The notes below the pieces were generated by a model. That model was given only the letters and a program-made list of their open reading frames with translations. It was not told where the DNA came from and did no database searches. From assembly GCF_010111755.1 (NCBI RefSeq), contig NC_088962.1, positions 124,001 through 188,000 of the forward strand: a stretch of 64,000 bases of DNA, given 5' to 3'. The position numbers and the translations under genes were made by a program. The stretch is from Nakaseomyces glabratus. Its lineage: Eukaryota > Ascomycota > Saccharomycetes > Saccharomycetales > Saccharomycetaceae. Positions 10,501 through 23,421 of this stretch are shown here, in pieces; position 1 is the first letter of the stretch; each line of letters begins with the position of its first letter.

Positions 10501-13500
10501 CAGCACCTAACAATACAGCAACAGCAATGTCAAAACCTGTCCTTAATTGACCATCTGTTTGGACAACAACATTACGTCTCAAATCATTCAACACTAGGGT
10601 CTGATGAGTTTCAGCTAGACCTAATTCCCAAGGTAAACCGGCATACTTAATACTGGTCCATCTAGAGGCACCAGTACCACCATCATGACCTGAAATTAAG
10701 ATGTGGTCAGCCTTTGCTTTAGCTACACCTGATGCCACAATACCAACACCGACTTCAGAAACTAATTTCACTGATACGCCGGCTCTTGGATTAGCACATT
10801 TCAGATCGTACACCAATTGTTTCAAATCTTCAATAGAGTAAATATCGTGATGTGGAGGTGGAGATATCAAACCAACATTTGGGGTGGAGTGTCTAGTCTT
10901 GGCAATGCTTTTAGATACTTTATGAGCTGGTAATTCACCACCTTCACCAGGCTTGGCACCTTGTGCAATTTTAATTTGAATTTCGTCAGCATCAGAAAGA
11001 TAATGAGAAGTAACACCGAATCTAGCTGAAGCAACTTGCTTAATTGCTGATCTCATGGTGTCACCATTTGGATGAACCAATGAACGTTCTGCATCTTCAC
11101 CACCTTCACCACAGTTAGATTTGGCACCGAGACGGTTCATGGCGATTGCTAGTGTTGAATGCGCTTCCATGGAAATAGAACCATAAGACATAGCACCTGA
11201 CGCAAACCTTCTAGCAATTTCAGTCCATGGTTCAACTTGTTCGATAGGAATAGGTGTAGAATTTTCAAAATCCAGTTCAAGCAACCCTCTTAAAGTACAG
11301 TCCTTAATTGCTTCCATTTCCTTCTTGACATATAAACTCCAAGCATCGTCATTCTTGTGTCTTACAGAGTCCTGTAGTGCAGCAATGGCTGTTGGATCAT
11401 TAACATGCTTGTATCCACCATCTCTCCAGTGATATTCACCAGTTTCAGGTAAATTGACAGATCTAGTGATTGTCATTCTTGATGGATAACCCTTTTCGTG
11501 AAAGGAGAAGGCATCTTGTGCAATATACTCAAAGGTTACACCCTTAATTCTTGAAGAAGTACCAGTAAAGCATAAGTCAATAACGGATGAATCAATACCA
11601 AGAGCTTCAAAAATTTGGGCACCTTTGTATGATGCCAAAGTGGAAATACCCATTTTAGACATAACTTTCAAGATACCACTATCGATGGCATGTTTATAGT
11701 TCTCGACCAGTTCTTGATCAGTAAGATCATGGTCGTCATTGTTAACATTACGTACTAAACCTTCTCTGTTCATTCTGATTAGTGTTTCCATTGCTAAGTA
11801 AGGGAAAATACCATCACAACCATAACCAAGTAAAACACAGAAGTGATGAATTTCTCTTGCTTCACCAGTCTCCAAAATTAATGCAACTTCGGTACGCTGT
11901 TTATTTCTAATCAAATGGTGATGTATCGAACTAACCGCTAGTAATGAAGACAATGCAACACGGTGTTCACCCATTCTTCTATCGGATATAATAAGAATCT
12001 TCTTACCTTCTTCAATTGCAATACTTGCATCTTTAGTAATACGTTCGACAGCATTGATATAGCCTTCAATACCTTCAGATTTTTCAAATGTTATATCTAT
12101 ATTAGCAACACTCCATGAAGGATTTACTTTTTCAATATTTTGAATAGCTTTGAATTCATTCCATTTTAATATTGGGGACTTCAATAACAGACGTTCACAT
12201 TGGGATGGATGCATTTCTAGTAAGTTACCTTGGGGTCCAACGTAACAATCTAAAGACATAACATTTGCTTCACGAATAGGGTCGATTGGTGGATTTGTCA
12301 CTTGTGCGAATAATTGTCTGAAATATTCATATAATAAAACAGGATCTTGGTTCAGGCAAGCTAATGGAGCATCATTACCCATAGAACCAAGAGCTTCTTT
12401 GCCTGTTAGTGCCATTGGAGTAAGTAGCATTGAAAATTGTTCGAAAGTGTAGCCATGAGCTAGTAATCTTGGATCACTTTGAACTTTCAGTGAAGGAGCA
12501 TTCAGCACAAAATCCTCTGGTTCACAGTTTTCTGTCTTCTGAAGTAAATCTTCCAACTTGATAACCTTAGATAACCAAGACTTGAAATCTTCTCTCTTGG
12601 AGAAATCACTTTTAAGTTTCTTTGTATCGACAATTTGTCCTTGTTGAGTGTCGACTAGGAAAACATCGCCAGGTTTCAGCTTACCTTTCTGAAGAACCAA
12701 GGAGTTGTCAATTGGGATAACACCTACTTCAGAGGCGCAGATAACTCTATCATCGGAAGTAACATAGTAACGACATGGTCTCAGACCATTTCTATCTAAA
12801 ATGGCACCACAGTATCTACCATCTGTAAAAGTTAGTAGAGCAGGGCCATCCCATGGTTCCATTAGACAAGCAGCCCAATCATACCATGCCTTCAAGTCTG
12901 AGTCCATATCAGAGTGATAAGCCTCAGGCACCATCATCATGATAGCTTCAGGTAATGAAAGAGTGCCGTTAATTGTTAAAAGTTCTAGGACATTATCTAA
13001 TGCAGCAGAATCAGAGCCACCTTCTTCAATAATTGGATACAAAGAATCCAATTTATCTTTGAAAGTTTCAGAGACCATAACACCTTCTCTAGAACGCATC
13101 CAATTCTTATTACCTCTTAAAGTGTTGATTTCACCATTGTGAGCCACCCACCTTAATGGTTGTGCTCTATCCCATGATGGGAAAGTATTAGTTGAAAATC
13201 TTGAATGGACTAAAGCCATATGGGATTCGAAATGCGCATTCGTTAAATCATGATAGTAGTTGTAAACTTGATTTGGAGTTAATTGACCTTTGTAGACAAT
13301 TGTGGAATTGCTCAAAGAGCAAACGTAGAAACAATCTTCAGGCTTGAATTGCTTTGTGATAAACTTTCTGAACAAGTATAAGTTTGTCTTAAACACGGTT
13401 TCGTTGAATTCCACTAATTCGTTGGAGTCTAGTGGTACCACCAATGTTTGCAATATGACAGGTTCACGGGATAATGCTACATCTCCAAGAATAGAAGAGT

Positions 13501-14038
13501 CATGGGGAACATTTCTCCATCCCACCACATTTAAGTTGAAGTTACGTGCGGTGTCTTCGAATTTTTGTTGCATTACTCTAATTTCAGCTTTGCTTTTCTC
13601 ACTCAACGTTTCGTCATCGGAGTCATCCTTTTTGAAGAAAACGTTACCAACAGCATACTGACCACGTTCAGGTACTTCGATGCCTAGATCTAACTTGAAT
13701 TCTCTTTTGATGAAGCCATGTGGAATACCGACCAGAATACCCGCACCATCACCATTACCATCAGAAGAAACAGCACCACGATGAGTCATGTTGCATAATA
13801 GCGATCTTGCATCAGAGACAATCTTATGCGATTGCAAGCCGTTGACATTTGCAACAAAACCGACACCACAGGCATCGTGTTCGTAGTCTGGGTCATACAG
13901 TCCTACTTTACCAGGTACCACTTGACCCCAGGACTTGTTTTCACTATTATGATATAGCTCATCGTGAGCGTAGTCCGGAATGTTGCCACTGGTCTCATAC
14001 GCATCCTCCATAGGATCGTATGGGTCAGACGACAGCAT
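7580..14038 (-). CDS. GLT1: NADH-dependent glutamate synthase (GOGAT)
   Basis: Makes two glutamates from glutamine and 2-oxoglutarate with NADH, in ammonium assimilation together with glutamine synthetase. It has 2152 residues, the usual length for the fused fungal enzyme. A propeptide of 56 residues precedes Cys57 (DACGVGF), the N-terminal nucleophile of the class II glutamine amidotransferase domain (to about 480). A central domain and the FMN-binding synthase domain (about 860-1230) follow, with the Fe-S cysteines in the segment LRRCHTNTCAVGIATQ near 1185-1200. A GXGXG helix domain comes next. The small-subunit-like part starts near 1640, with cysteine clusters near 1690 and 1743 and two dinucleotide folds (GSGPAG near 1795, GGGDTG near 1935). 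It is divergent from SFA1; UGA3 and UGX2, which lie between them in S. cerevisiae, are missing. Confidence 0.98.
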   Translation of the reverse strand: MLSSDPYDPMEDAYETSGNIPDYAHDELYHNSENKSWGQVVPGKVGLYDPDYEHDACGVGFVANVNGLQSHKIVSDARSLLCNMTHRGAVSSDGNGDGAGILVGIPHGFIKREFKLDLGIEVPERGQYAVGNVFFKKDDSDDETLSEKSKAEIRVMQQKFEDTARNFNLNVVGWRNVPHDSSILGDVALSREPVILQTLVVPLDSNELVEFNETVFKTNLYLFRKFITKQFKPEDCFYVCSLSNSTIVYKGQLTPNQVYNYYHDLTNAHFESHMALVHSRFSTNTFPSWDRAQPLRWVAHNGEINTLRGNKNWMRSREGVMVSETFKDKLDSLYPIIEEGGSDSAALDNVLELLTINGTLSLPEAIMMMVPEAYHSDMDSDLKAWYDWAACLMEPWDGPALLTFTDGRYCGAILDRNGLRPCRYYVTSDDRVICASEVGVIPIDNSLVLQKGKLKPGDVFLVDTQQGQIVDTKKLKSDFSKREDFKSWLSKVIKLEDLLQKTENCEPEDFVLNAPSLKVQSDPRLLAHGYTFEQFSMLLTPMALTGKEALGSMGNDAPLACLNQDPVLLYEYFRQLFAQVTNPPIDPIREANVMSLDCYVGPQGNLLEMHPSQCERLLLKSPILKWNEFKAIQNIEKVNPSWSVANIDITFEKSEGIEGYINAVERITKDASIAIEEGKKILIISDRRMGEHRVALSSLLAVSSIHHHLIRNKQRTEVALILETGEAREIHHFCVLLGYGCDGIFPYLAMETLIRMNREGLVRNVNNDDHDLTDQELVENYKHAIDSGILKVMSKMGISTLASYKGAQIFEALGIDSSVIDLCFTGTSSRIKGVTFEYIAQDAFSFHEKGYPSRMTITRSVNLPETGEYHWRDGGYKHVNDPTAIAALQDSVRHKNDDAWSLYVKKEMEAIKDCTLRGLLELDFENSTPIPIEQVEPWTEIARRFASGAMSYGSISMEAHSTLAIAMNRLGAKSNCGEGGEDAERSLVHPNGDTMRSAIKQVASARFGVTSHYLSDADEIQIKIAQGAKPGEGGELPAHKVSKSIAKTRHSTPNVGLISPPPHHDIYSIEDLKQLVYDLKCANPRAGVSVKLVSEVGVGIVASGVAKAKADHILISGHDGGTGASRWTSIKYAGLPWELGLAETHQTLVLNDLRRNVVVQTDGQLRTGFDIAVAVLLGAESFTLATIPLIVMGCVMLRRCHTNTCAVGIATQDPYLRSKFKGQPEHVINFFYYLIQDLRQIMARLGFRTIDEMVGHSEKLRRRADANPKVINIDLTPILTPAHTIRPGVATRFTKKQDHKLHTRLDNKLIDEAEVTLDKGLPVNIDANIVNTDRALGSTLSYRVSKRFGENGLPRDTIVANINGSAGQSFGAFLASGITFILDGDANDYVGKGLSGGIIVVRPPKNSKFKSDENVIVGNTCFYGATSGTAFIAGSAGERFAVRNSGATIVVERVKGNNAFEYMTGGRALVLSQLESINAFSGATGGIAYCLTSDYDAFLSKINKETIELEHLEDPVEIAYVKNLIQEHYNFTKSELASNILGNFNHYLKKFVKVIPSDYKKVLLKEAEEKAKEKENATAEYLKKLGSPAEPGLDATNGEVAKMQAAKRQAISRAVISNKSTLHEPKVLDLEEAVPDAKQMEKNAEKVVKMNGFMKYNVRHEGHRDPATRTKDWKEFTKPVSKRDAKYQTARCMDCGTPFCQSDTGCPLSNIIPKFNELVFKNQWKLALDKLLETNNFPEFTGRVCPAPCEGACTLGIIEDPVGIKSIERIIIDNGFKEGWIIPTPPSTRTGRRVAIIGSGPAGMACADMLNRAGHSVTVFERADRCGGLLMYGIPNMKLDKSIVQRRLDLLSAEGIEFVTNTEIGKDITVDELKSNYDSVVYAIGSTIPRDLPIKGRELKNIDYAMNLLTENTKALLSNDLETIRKQIEGKRVLVIGGGDTGNDCLGTSVRHGAKSVVNFELLPQPPNERAKDNPWPQWPRIMRVDYGHAEVKEHYGRDPREYCILSKEFIGDEEGNVTGIKTARVEWKKSQSGVWQMVEVPNSEELYEADIVLLSMGFVGPELLNNDTNIKKTRRGTIETLSHSSYNIDGGKMFAAGDCRRGQSLIVWAIQEGRKCAAAVDEFLMGDTYLPGSGGIVKRDYRLLEELAATV

Positions 14039-16465
14039 TATTCAACCAATAGAAATAAATAAAATAAAACACAAATAAATTTATTGCTGTGATACTGTAA
14101 AAACAATAAAGGAGAAGAATTAGAAAGAAAAAATCGATATGGTGTTGGTATTAATGGATGATATTTTCAATTTCAGAATTCAAAAAAAAAAATAAAAGAC
14201 TAATTAAGAGATAGAAGATGACTAGAAGGAAAGTGAGAATTCTTAAAAAAAACAAAAATATAAATGTTAGTGTATACTTTAACAGAACAACTAGAAATAT
14301 ATACAGAAGGCAAGCAAAAAGGATCAAATAGCCGCCGAGAACAGAAAGATCTTGGGAAAGGAAAAGAAAAATCTTAGTCGATGGGGAAATAGTGATTTGT
14401 TTATATACCCGCCTTGGAACAAGAAGGGTAGAAAATGGAAGCCAATTTTAATTGTTTTCTTTTGGGTAGAAAGTACTCATCTTGTAGAAGGGAAACACGA
14501 TTACCGGAATCCCCATTGATGTTCGGCATCTACGAGGGGGGATGATATTGCTTGCTACGTCAGTTTGTGTGCATGATTGCTGTTCTCTCCTCACTTCTTA
14601 CACTTTCTCACTCCACCTCCTCGCCCCCACTGACAGTTTGGTATACACAAAGCTCCCTTAAGGCCATAGAGCAAGAGAAATCAATTTACCATTGCAAATT
14701 TCAGTGGAATTATGGAATTATGGACAACTAAAACCTGCACAGAAGAGACCGTGGGTACAGTCTTGAATTTGGGAAGCAGAGATGTATAAAACTGAATCTA
14801 CTGTAGAAGAAACACAGAAAGGATGAAAAATAAAAATAAAAGAGGAGAAGCAAGAGAGTCATAATTGACCGGGTAACTATATAAGGTAGGACTACTAAAA
14901 AAATAGGGTTCTGCTAGTGTACGGATGTTTTTGAGAGAGTTGGTATGTGTGGAAAGGCAGGATCTTTGGTGTAAAGAAAATACTGCAAGGGACTGATAGA
15001 GGGGATAACGAGTGCATAGTTATTGAAGTGAAGAAAAAGGATGGATTCTGTGAGATGCGCAGTAAAAATGACAATGCGTTACTGAAAATTTTCCGGATTG
15101 CAGAGCAGAGTAGATTGTACAGGAGTTTCTTTGAAACTGGTTCTTTTTTATACCAGAAAAGATAAATGAAGAAAAGAAAAAATGAGAACAAGCTAGTGCT
15201 AACGTCTTACTGTTCTGCTTCACAGTTCGTCATTTTCCGCTACGGGTGAATACAGAACTACATCATTTGTTTTTTCCCGTTCTCTTCGGCCAAATCTTTT
15301 GAAATGATACAATGGCTTTCCTGTGTTCATTGGTTTACGAGTTTTTCTGTGTAATGCTTCAAAGATAAAGAGAAAGTAGAAAGAAAATGTATATTATCGC
15401 CCAGTGATTTCTACGTGGGAAGGGGAAACTGTAGAAAACTTTCTGAGCGTGTTTCTGTTGCAATTGCTATCAGTATTTTTAAAGAGGGTACAGGTTATTG
15501 TGAGAGTTAATTGTGCGATGGTTTTAAGCTAGAGGTTATTTGTACTACACTCAAGAAGCAATTAAAAAAAAAAAATTCAATTGTAGTATATTGCCGTGGA
15601 CCCTTTCTATCCAAAAGAGCTTGAAACAGCTGTCTGTGTGGTATTGCTATGCCAGTTCCCTTTTCGCTATCAGGTTATCGATCTCAACTATGATTGGTCC
15701 AGAAACCATTTTAGTAATACCGGTATTGTCCAATAGATAAGGAATTTTATATATGGATATGCGGAAATTGGGAGGACCAAGAAGACGCTCTTAACGCATT
15801 TTGAAAGTGGCATGTTTGATATTGTCAATATGAAATTGAACAGTAAATAGAATTAATTCTTGGAGCAACGGTGGTCACTGGATTTTTCTTTTTTTAGCCT
15901 ACCTCCATCCAACATATAGCCAGTTGTAGACATAAATGAACAGTTTTCATAGTGGACCACAACACATTGACATCCCAGAAGGCCATTGCGTTTTTGCTCG
16001 ATATCAAGATATTGAATTCATATTTTTGTAGCAAGTCCTCTATCTTACGAAATACGTGATAAATACATCCACCGCAAAGTCTGATCAAGAAAGGCAAGCT
16101 AACCAAATTTTGTTGAAATTAGTCTCGACAGCAACTTTCTTTTCTCAATGGAAAAAGCATCGCTACTCTATTATAAACCAAGTAAAACTACAACAGTTCT
16201 CATCAAAATTGATGTATATATAAATAAAAATGGTGCTCACGTGAATAAATACCTCGATTGTATCCAGGATGGAAAACACATGATGGCATTGTACTGTACG
16301 GCCAAGAAAACACTATTCGGGGGCCTTCTGTAAAACCAAACTCTCATAGATATTTTTCAATTTTTTTTTTTTTCGATATTGGACTAATCTCTCATATGGT
16401 TCCTGCAATAATCAGGTTCGGCAATTGGCTTCTTTTGAGAAGTTTTCCGTTACGTAATTGCCTGT

Positions 16466-16484
16466 CTGCTAGGTTATCTAGCAG
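16466..16484. promoter_or_regulatory. Perfect 7-bp inverted repeat upstream of SFA1
   Basis: CTGCTAG, a 5-base spacer and CTAGCAG form a perfect dyad. It starts 33 bp upstream of the PACE site and lies about 330 bp before the SFA1 ATG. A binding site for a dimeric regulator is possible; I do not recognise it. Confidence 0.3.
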
Positions 16485-16498
16485 AGGTGAGCAGGGAT

Positions 16499-16507
16499 GG
16501 TGGCAAA
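16499..16507 (+). promoter_or_regulatory. PACE element (Rpn4 site) upstream of SFA1
   Basis: GGTGGCAAA is an exact match to the proteasome-associated control element bound by Rpn4. It lies about 305 bp upstream of the SFA1 ATG in the coding direction. Rpn4 also drives some stress and detoxification genes, which would fit formaldehyde defence. The match is seen; use in vivo is inferred. Confidence 0.5.
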
Positions 16508-16808
16508 TTTAAGTTTGTTCTCGCTCCTACATTTTGTTTTCTCACTTACACTAAAGTAAATTAAACTGGATATCACATCGCTTGTTATAGTGTTTAGCAT
16601 CGCACCGTTCTGTTATAATTTTATTTTTTCACCAATATGACACCGTCCATACCAAGACGTCACTTTAATATAGACTTTGATGTAGCCTCCTTGTATGTAA
16701 GATATTCTTCTTTCTCAGCATTTATGCTATAGGAACTATAATTTTGACAATTATTGTAACGCATAATATCATCACCCCCATTCCCCTAACTTTACAGGAA
16801 ATTTATAG

Positions 16809-17957
<1,149 letters not shown>

Positions 17958-18217
17958 TATGCTCCAAATATTGTAACGACGATTTAAGTTGAACGGCACC
18001 CACTAAATACAATACATAACGTTAAAAAAAAATTAATTAAGTATTCTGTTCATTAGAGGAAAAAAATAAAAAAAACAAGCAAACTTCTTAATAATCAGCT
18101 GAAACAGTTGTGTGGGAAGTTATGTAATTTGTGCCCATACTTGATGAACCTAGAATAGGTTGCGATTATTAGATATTGAGGGCAATAAAACCTCAAACCT
18201 CGAGGTATAAAAAAGTA

Positions 18218-18288
18218 TGCGCAAGCCCGGAATCGAACCGGGGGCCCAACGATGGCAACGTTGGATTTTACCACTAAACCACTTGCGC
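18218..18288 (-). tRNA. tRNA-Gly (GCC anticodon)
   Basis: 71 nt including the discriminator base, no intron. The acceptor stem GCGCAAG pairs with CTTGCGC, the T-loop motif GGTTCGATTCC is intact, and the anticodon GCC sits in a TTGCCAT loop. It closely resembles the yeast tRNA-Gly(GCC). A run of six T (coding strand) follows within 10 bp as the Pol III terminator. It lies at the junction between the chromosome-IV-like and chromosome-V-like blocks. Confidence 0.97.
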
Positions 18289-19630
18289 GGAACTACTTGT
18301 TGATTTACCTTGCAAAATGATACCACCTTATCAGGCTACAGTATTTTTTCCTTGTAAGCGTATGGATTCAACCTAACAAGGAATGGTCCTGCTAATAGTT
18401 GCCTTAGATCTAGGGGTTTTCACGGATACGGAGATCACGTGCAGGAGATACAAGAGCGGTAGTTTGTTCTTTTAGTATAGCACAGAAGAGGAACCAGATA
18501 AGTCAGTATGACTTATATTGAATCGATCTTCAAGGGTAATAAGGATTAACTATAGTGATCGGGTTTCGAGTTTTTATCTTTTTAGACTCAACCTAAAACC
18601 TAAGTTGTACAATAGTTTTTATTTTTACTTATTGTGTTCTTTCTTCTGAAAGCAACTATAAGGATCGATATTCAACAACCTTACCATTTTAGATTTTTAG
18701 AATGATTTATATACTTTTTGGTATAATACCAATTAAGCAATTATAATTTGCATTGCAATTCATTTATAGAATTCATAATTAGATGGATGCATTTTTATAA
18801 CTTGTTATTGCTAAGTTGTTATGTATGTAGCTCGTGTTTATTGTGTGTACTTTGTACATCAACATGATTCCCCAAGACAAGGTCTCAAGAGTATCTTATC
18901 TGCCTAATTGTTATTTTCTGTGTTGATAACTTTCCTTTTTCCTTCCTCAAAAGTTCTCGGACTACTGGCATGAGTACTTGAAGAGTCTGAGACATCTAGC
19001 TTAGCTTATCGGAATTATTGATTGTTGCTCTTCCTATCGTATTGATAAGTATTGCATTTCGCGAGGCTTGAGCGTTTATTAGTTAGGTCGTGGAACTTGA
19101 CTAGTGTAACTATGGTCATGTGGCCTCAGTCTTTGAATCCATAGGAGTACAATAATAGAAAAGTTATAGATTTCATTCAGCTTTGTATCCAGACAATGGT
19201 ACCGTCCCTTTCGTTATTTTATTGTACTAATTTAACCTGTATGAATAAATTGTTTCATTTTCAATATTCTACTTACAAATGCTAGAATTGAGCATGCTTT
19301 TATTACTGCTCTATGCCTCCACTATTACAAAACCTAAGTATATCCCAGGTGTGCCGAAATTACAGGTCAGCGCTTTCCTTTGGTTTCTTAGGTTGTGTCA
19401 TAGTTCATTATCTTCGTGGATTTTACCCCGTATCGTCCTTAAGTTCTAATTCGTTTTTGTAAACATCAATGCATTCGAGAACAGTATATTATTGTTCAAC
19501 ATCAATAAGTTGCACTGTAATAATGTACTAGCATCAAAAAATAGCCTTTTGTGTATTTTTTGAAGATATAATACAAATCAAAACTGTCCTTTATCATAAA
19601 AAGATTGACCCCTTATCTCAAATCCAACGG
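18289..19630. other. Gene-poor region between tRNA-Gly and TCA17
   Basis: 1.3 kb with no ORF worth calling. It is a junction of two blocks that are on different chromosomes in S. cerevisiae. I looked for LTR-like ends near the tRNA and for C/D-box snoRNA motifs, because S. cerevisiae has snoRNA genes a few kilobases from TCA17, and found none that hold up. Confidence 0.6.
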
Positions 19631-20077
19631 CTAAGTGAATATTTCATTTAACTTTTCCTCCAATAATCTAGAAACCTCTTCCTCTTGATTTTCAATATTT
19701 ACGGTGATGAAAGGATTGCATTTGACTCTTGTATAAACTTTCCTAATACCATCAAAAATGCGCTTTATTTCAATATCATCAAATGAGTTGTCAACTGGAA
19801 AGCCAAGTACTATTTTTAGATTTGTAGATAATACCAGCATACCAAAGACACTTACTTCTTCTATTTGAAATAAGTTCTTGATAGTTACATCCCCGTCTGA
19901 AGTTTGTTTCCATTTATAAAGATTACTCTCAAAATAATCTAACGATATGTTTGCCAAAACATTGGATTTTAGAATATGTTCCATTTCAGTTCTGTATCGA
20001 GGAGGGCAATAAGTAATAATTGGTGAGTTAGTTTCAGATATTATGGAAATGAAGCATGGCTCGACTTTGGGTGTCAT
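19631..20077 (-). CDS. TCA17: TRAPP-associated protein Tca17 (sedlin-like)
   Basis: Small longin-fold protein of the sedlin family that helps assemble the TRAPPII complex, the guanine-nucleotide exchange factor for Golgi Rab GTPases. It has 148 residues (152 in S. cerevisiae). The family core is clear: PCFISIISETNSPIITY at the start, then LKSNVLANISLDYFES, FQIEEVSVFGMLVLSTNLKIVLGF, and IRKVYTRVKCNPF near the C-terminus. The ATG at 20077 matches the known N-terminus; the frame stays open to 20110 only from a TTG codon and I do not count that part. It is followed on the same strand by FRD1, whose 3' end lies upstream, the same arrangement as YEL048C-YEL047C. Confidence 0.92.
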   Translation of the reverse strand: MTPKVEPCFISIISETNSPIITYCPPRYRTEMEHILKSNVLANISLDYFESNLYKWKQTSDGDVTIKNLFQIEEVSVFGMLVLSTNLKIVLGFPVDNSFDDIEIKRIFDGIRKVYTRVKCNPFITVNIENQEEEVSRLLEEKLNEIFT

Positions 20078-20408
20078 AGTTCTATTGTAGTAGATGTGTA
20101 CGATTTGCAATATTCTTTGACTTCTGGCCTCAAAAGTCTGATCTTATTATAGTGTTATATCATCAACTGCAACACATAAATAGAGAGAATACATATCAAT
20201 GGATTTGTATAACTGGATCGAGCTGTATCATCGCTATTTACAATTCAATATCAAGTCTGTCAGCACGATGAAAGTGAACGAGACAAATGTACTATGTCCT
20301 TACAGTAGAGCAGCATGCCTCATATCAGGTGCTTGTATATATTATATAATAGTAGCAGAGAGTTGAATATAATTGATATATAATGTTTGGTAATCAGTTG
20401 AAATACCA
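20078..20408. other. Intergenic between FRD1 end and TCA17 start
   Basis: 331 bp holding the TCA17 promoter and FRD1 3' end on the minus strand. There is AT-rich sequence around 20330-20390 and no other feature. Confidence 0.6.
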
Positions 20409-22383
<1,975 letters not shown>

Positions 22384-22782
22384 ATGGAAGTCGATCGCAT
22401 TGAAGTTTTGAAGGAGGTTTTTGCTCAAAATGTACAAGCGGCTTCACTCGGTTTCAAAAGACAACATCAGAAGAGGGTAGGAAAAGGAAGACATAAGTCT
22501 TGTAAACAATTACTCTCAGATGAACAGAAGCGTATAAATAATGAGTGCTTAAATAATGGTAAAGTGCCGAAGGTCACCTATTTTAATGTTGAAGCTCCAC
22601 CTTCATTGAAGCCGGCCAAGAAGTACTGCGATATCACGGGATTAAAGGCTAACTACAGGTCACCAACAAACAATATAAGGTATCATAACGCTGAAATTTA
22701 CCAACTGGTTGTAAAGCCCATGGCAGCAGGTGTGGATCAAGAGTACCTAAAACTTAGAGGTGCCAACTTTGTTCTTAAATGA
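22384..22782 (+). CDS. IES6: INO80 chromatin-remodelling complex subunit Ies6
   Basis: Subunit of the INO80 complex that works with Arp5 in nucleosome sliding and H2A.Z dynamics in the nucleus. It has 132 residues (166 in S. cerevisiae); the difference is a shorter, poorly conserved N-terminus. The YL1 C-terminal domain is nearly identical to the S. cerevisiae protein: FNVEAPPSLKPAKKYCDITG near residues 65-85, then SPTNNIRYHNAEIYQLVVKP and DQEYLKLRGANFVLK to the end. A basic stretch (KRQHQKRVGKGRHKS) lies near residues 25-40. It is followed on the same strand by the YEL043W orthologue, as in S. cerevisiae. Confidence 0.95.
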   Translation: MEVDRIEVLKEVFAQNVQAASLGFKRQHQKRVGKGRHKSCKQLLSDEQKRINNECLNNGKVPKVTYFNVEAPPSLKPAKKYCDITGLKANYRSPTNNIRYHNAEIYQLVVKPMAAGVDQEYLKLRGANFVLK

Positions 22783-23421
22783 TTATTTTTCACAACCCAT
22801 CAAACTTATTTCATCCTCATCTGTATATATAGAGTTAATGAAGATCTTTAAATAGGTGGCCATTTATTAAAGCTAGTTTTCTCAAATGGCTGTGTCCTAC
22901 ATACTATCAGCCAATACTTGGTTTTCATATTCCTTTTGTACTCATCATCATAATATTTGTCATAGCTTGAAGAGAGTTTTTCAAAGTAAAATCTAAAAAA
23001 AATGAAAAAACCAACGGACACTTAAACTAGGATAATGAAAAGTACATACTTCAAAGAGCATAGGTTTTAGTTAGAGACGGCTATTGGATTTATTAAAGAA
23101 GGCATATCATATTCCTAGTTGCAAAAGGTTACGTGAACGATCTTGTACATAAGTTGACACACTAGAGCGTACTTCTGTCTCTTTAACATTCAGACAATAA
23201 AAAAGGTAACTCCGACCTGATACATATTGGTAATTTATACGTGGGTATAAGTACAAAAGGGAGTCAAACAAGTTCTAGGACCAGTTACAAATTAGACATT
23301 ATTTTACTATTTTGTTTTCAAGAGTCATTTGTTTTACATTAGACTTAGTTGAAAAGCAGCTTTTTTCTCTTATTATTGCATCTCGCTGTTACAAGGTTTC
23401 AACAAATTGCCTAACTGATTG
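22783..23421. other. Intergenic between IES6 and the YEL043W orthologue
   Basis: 639 bp containing the IES6 3' end and the promoter of the next gene on the same strand. Nothing else was recognised. Confidence 0.6.

Noticed and set aside
14895..15191. Minus-strand ORF of 98 codons between GLT1 and SFA1
   Set aside because: Phe/Leu/Ser-rich composition that mirrors purine-rich plus-strand DNA; no recognisable motif and no match to Ugx2 that I can see.
18298..18700. Ty3-like solo LTR upstream of tRNA-Gly, from a TGTTGAT start about 10 bp away
   Set aside because: No matching CA end or internal similarity to a sigma element was seen.
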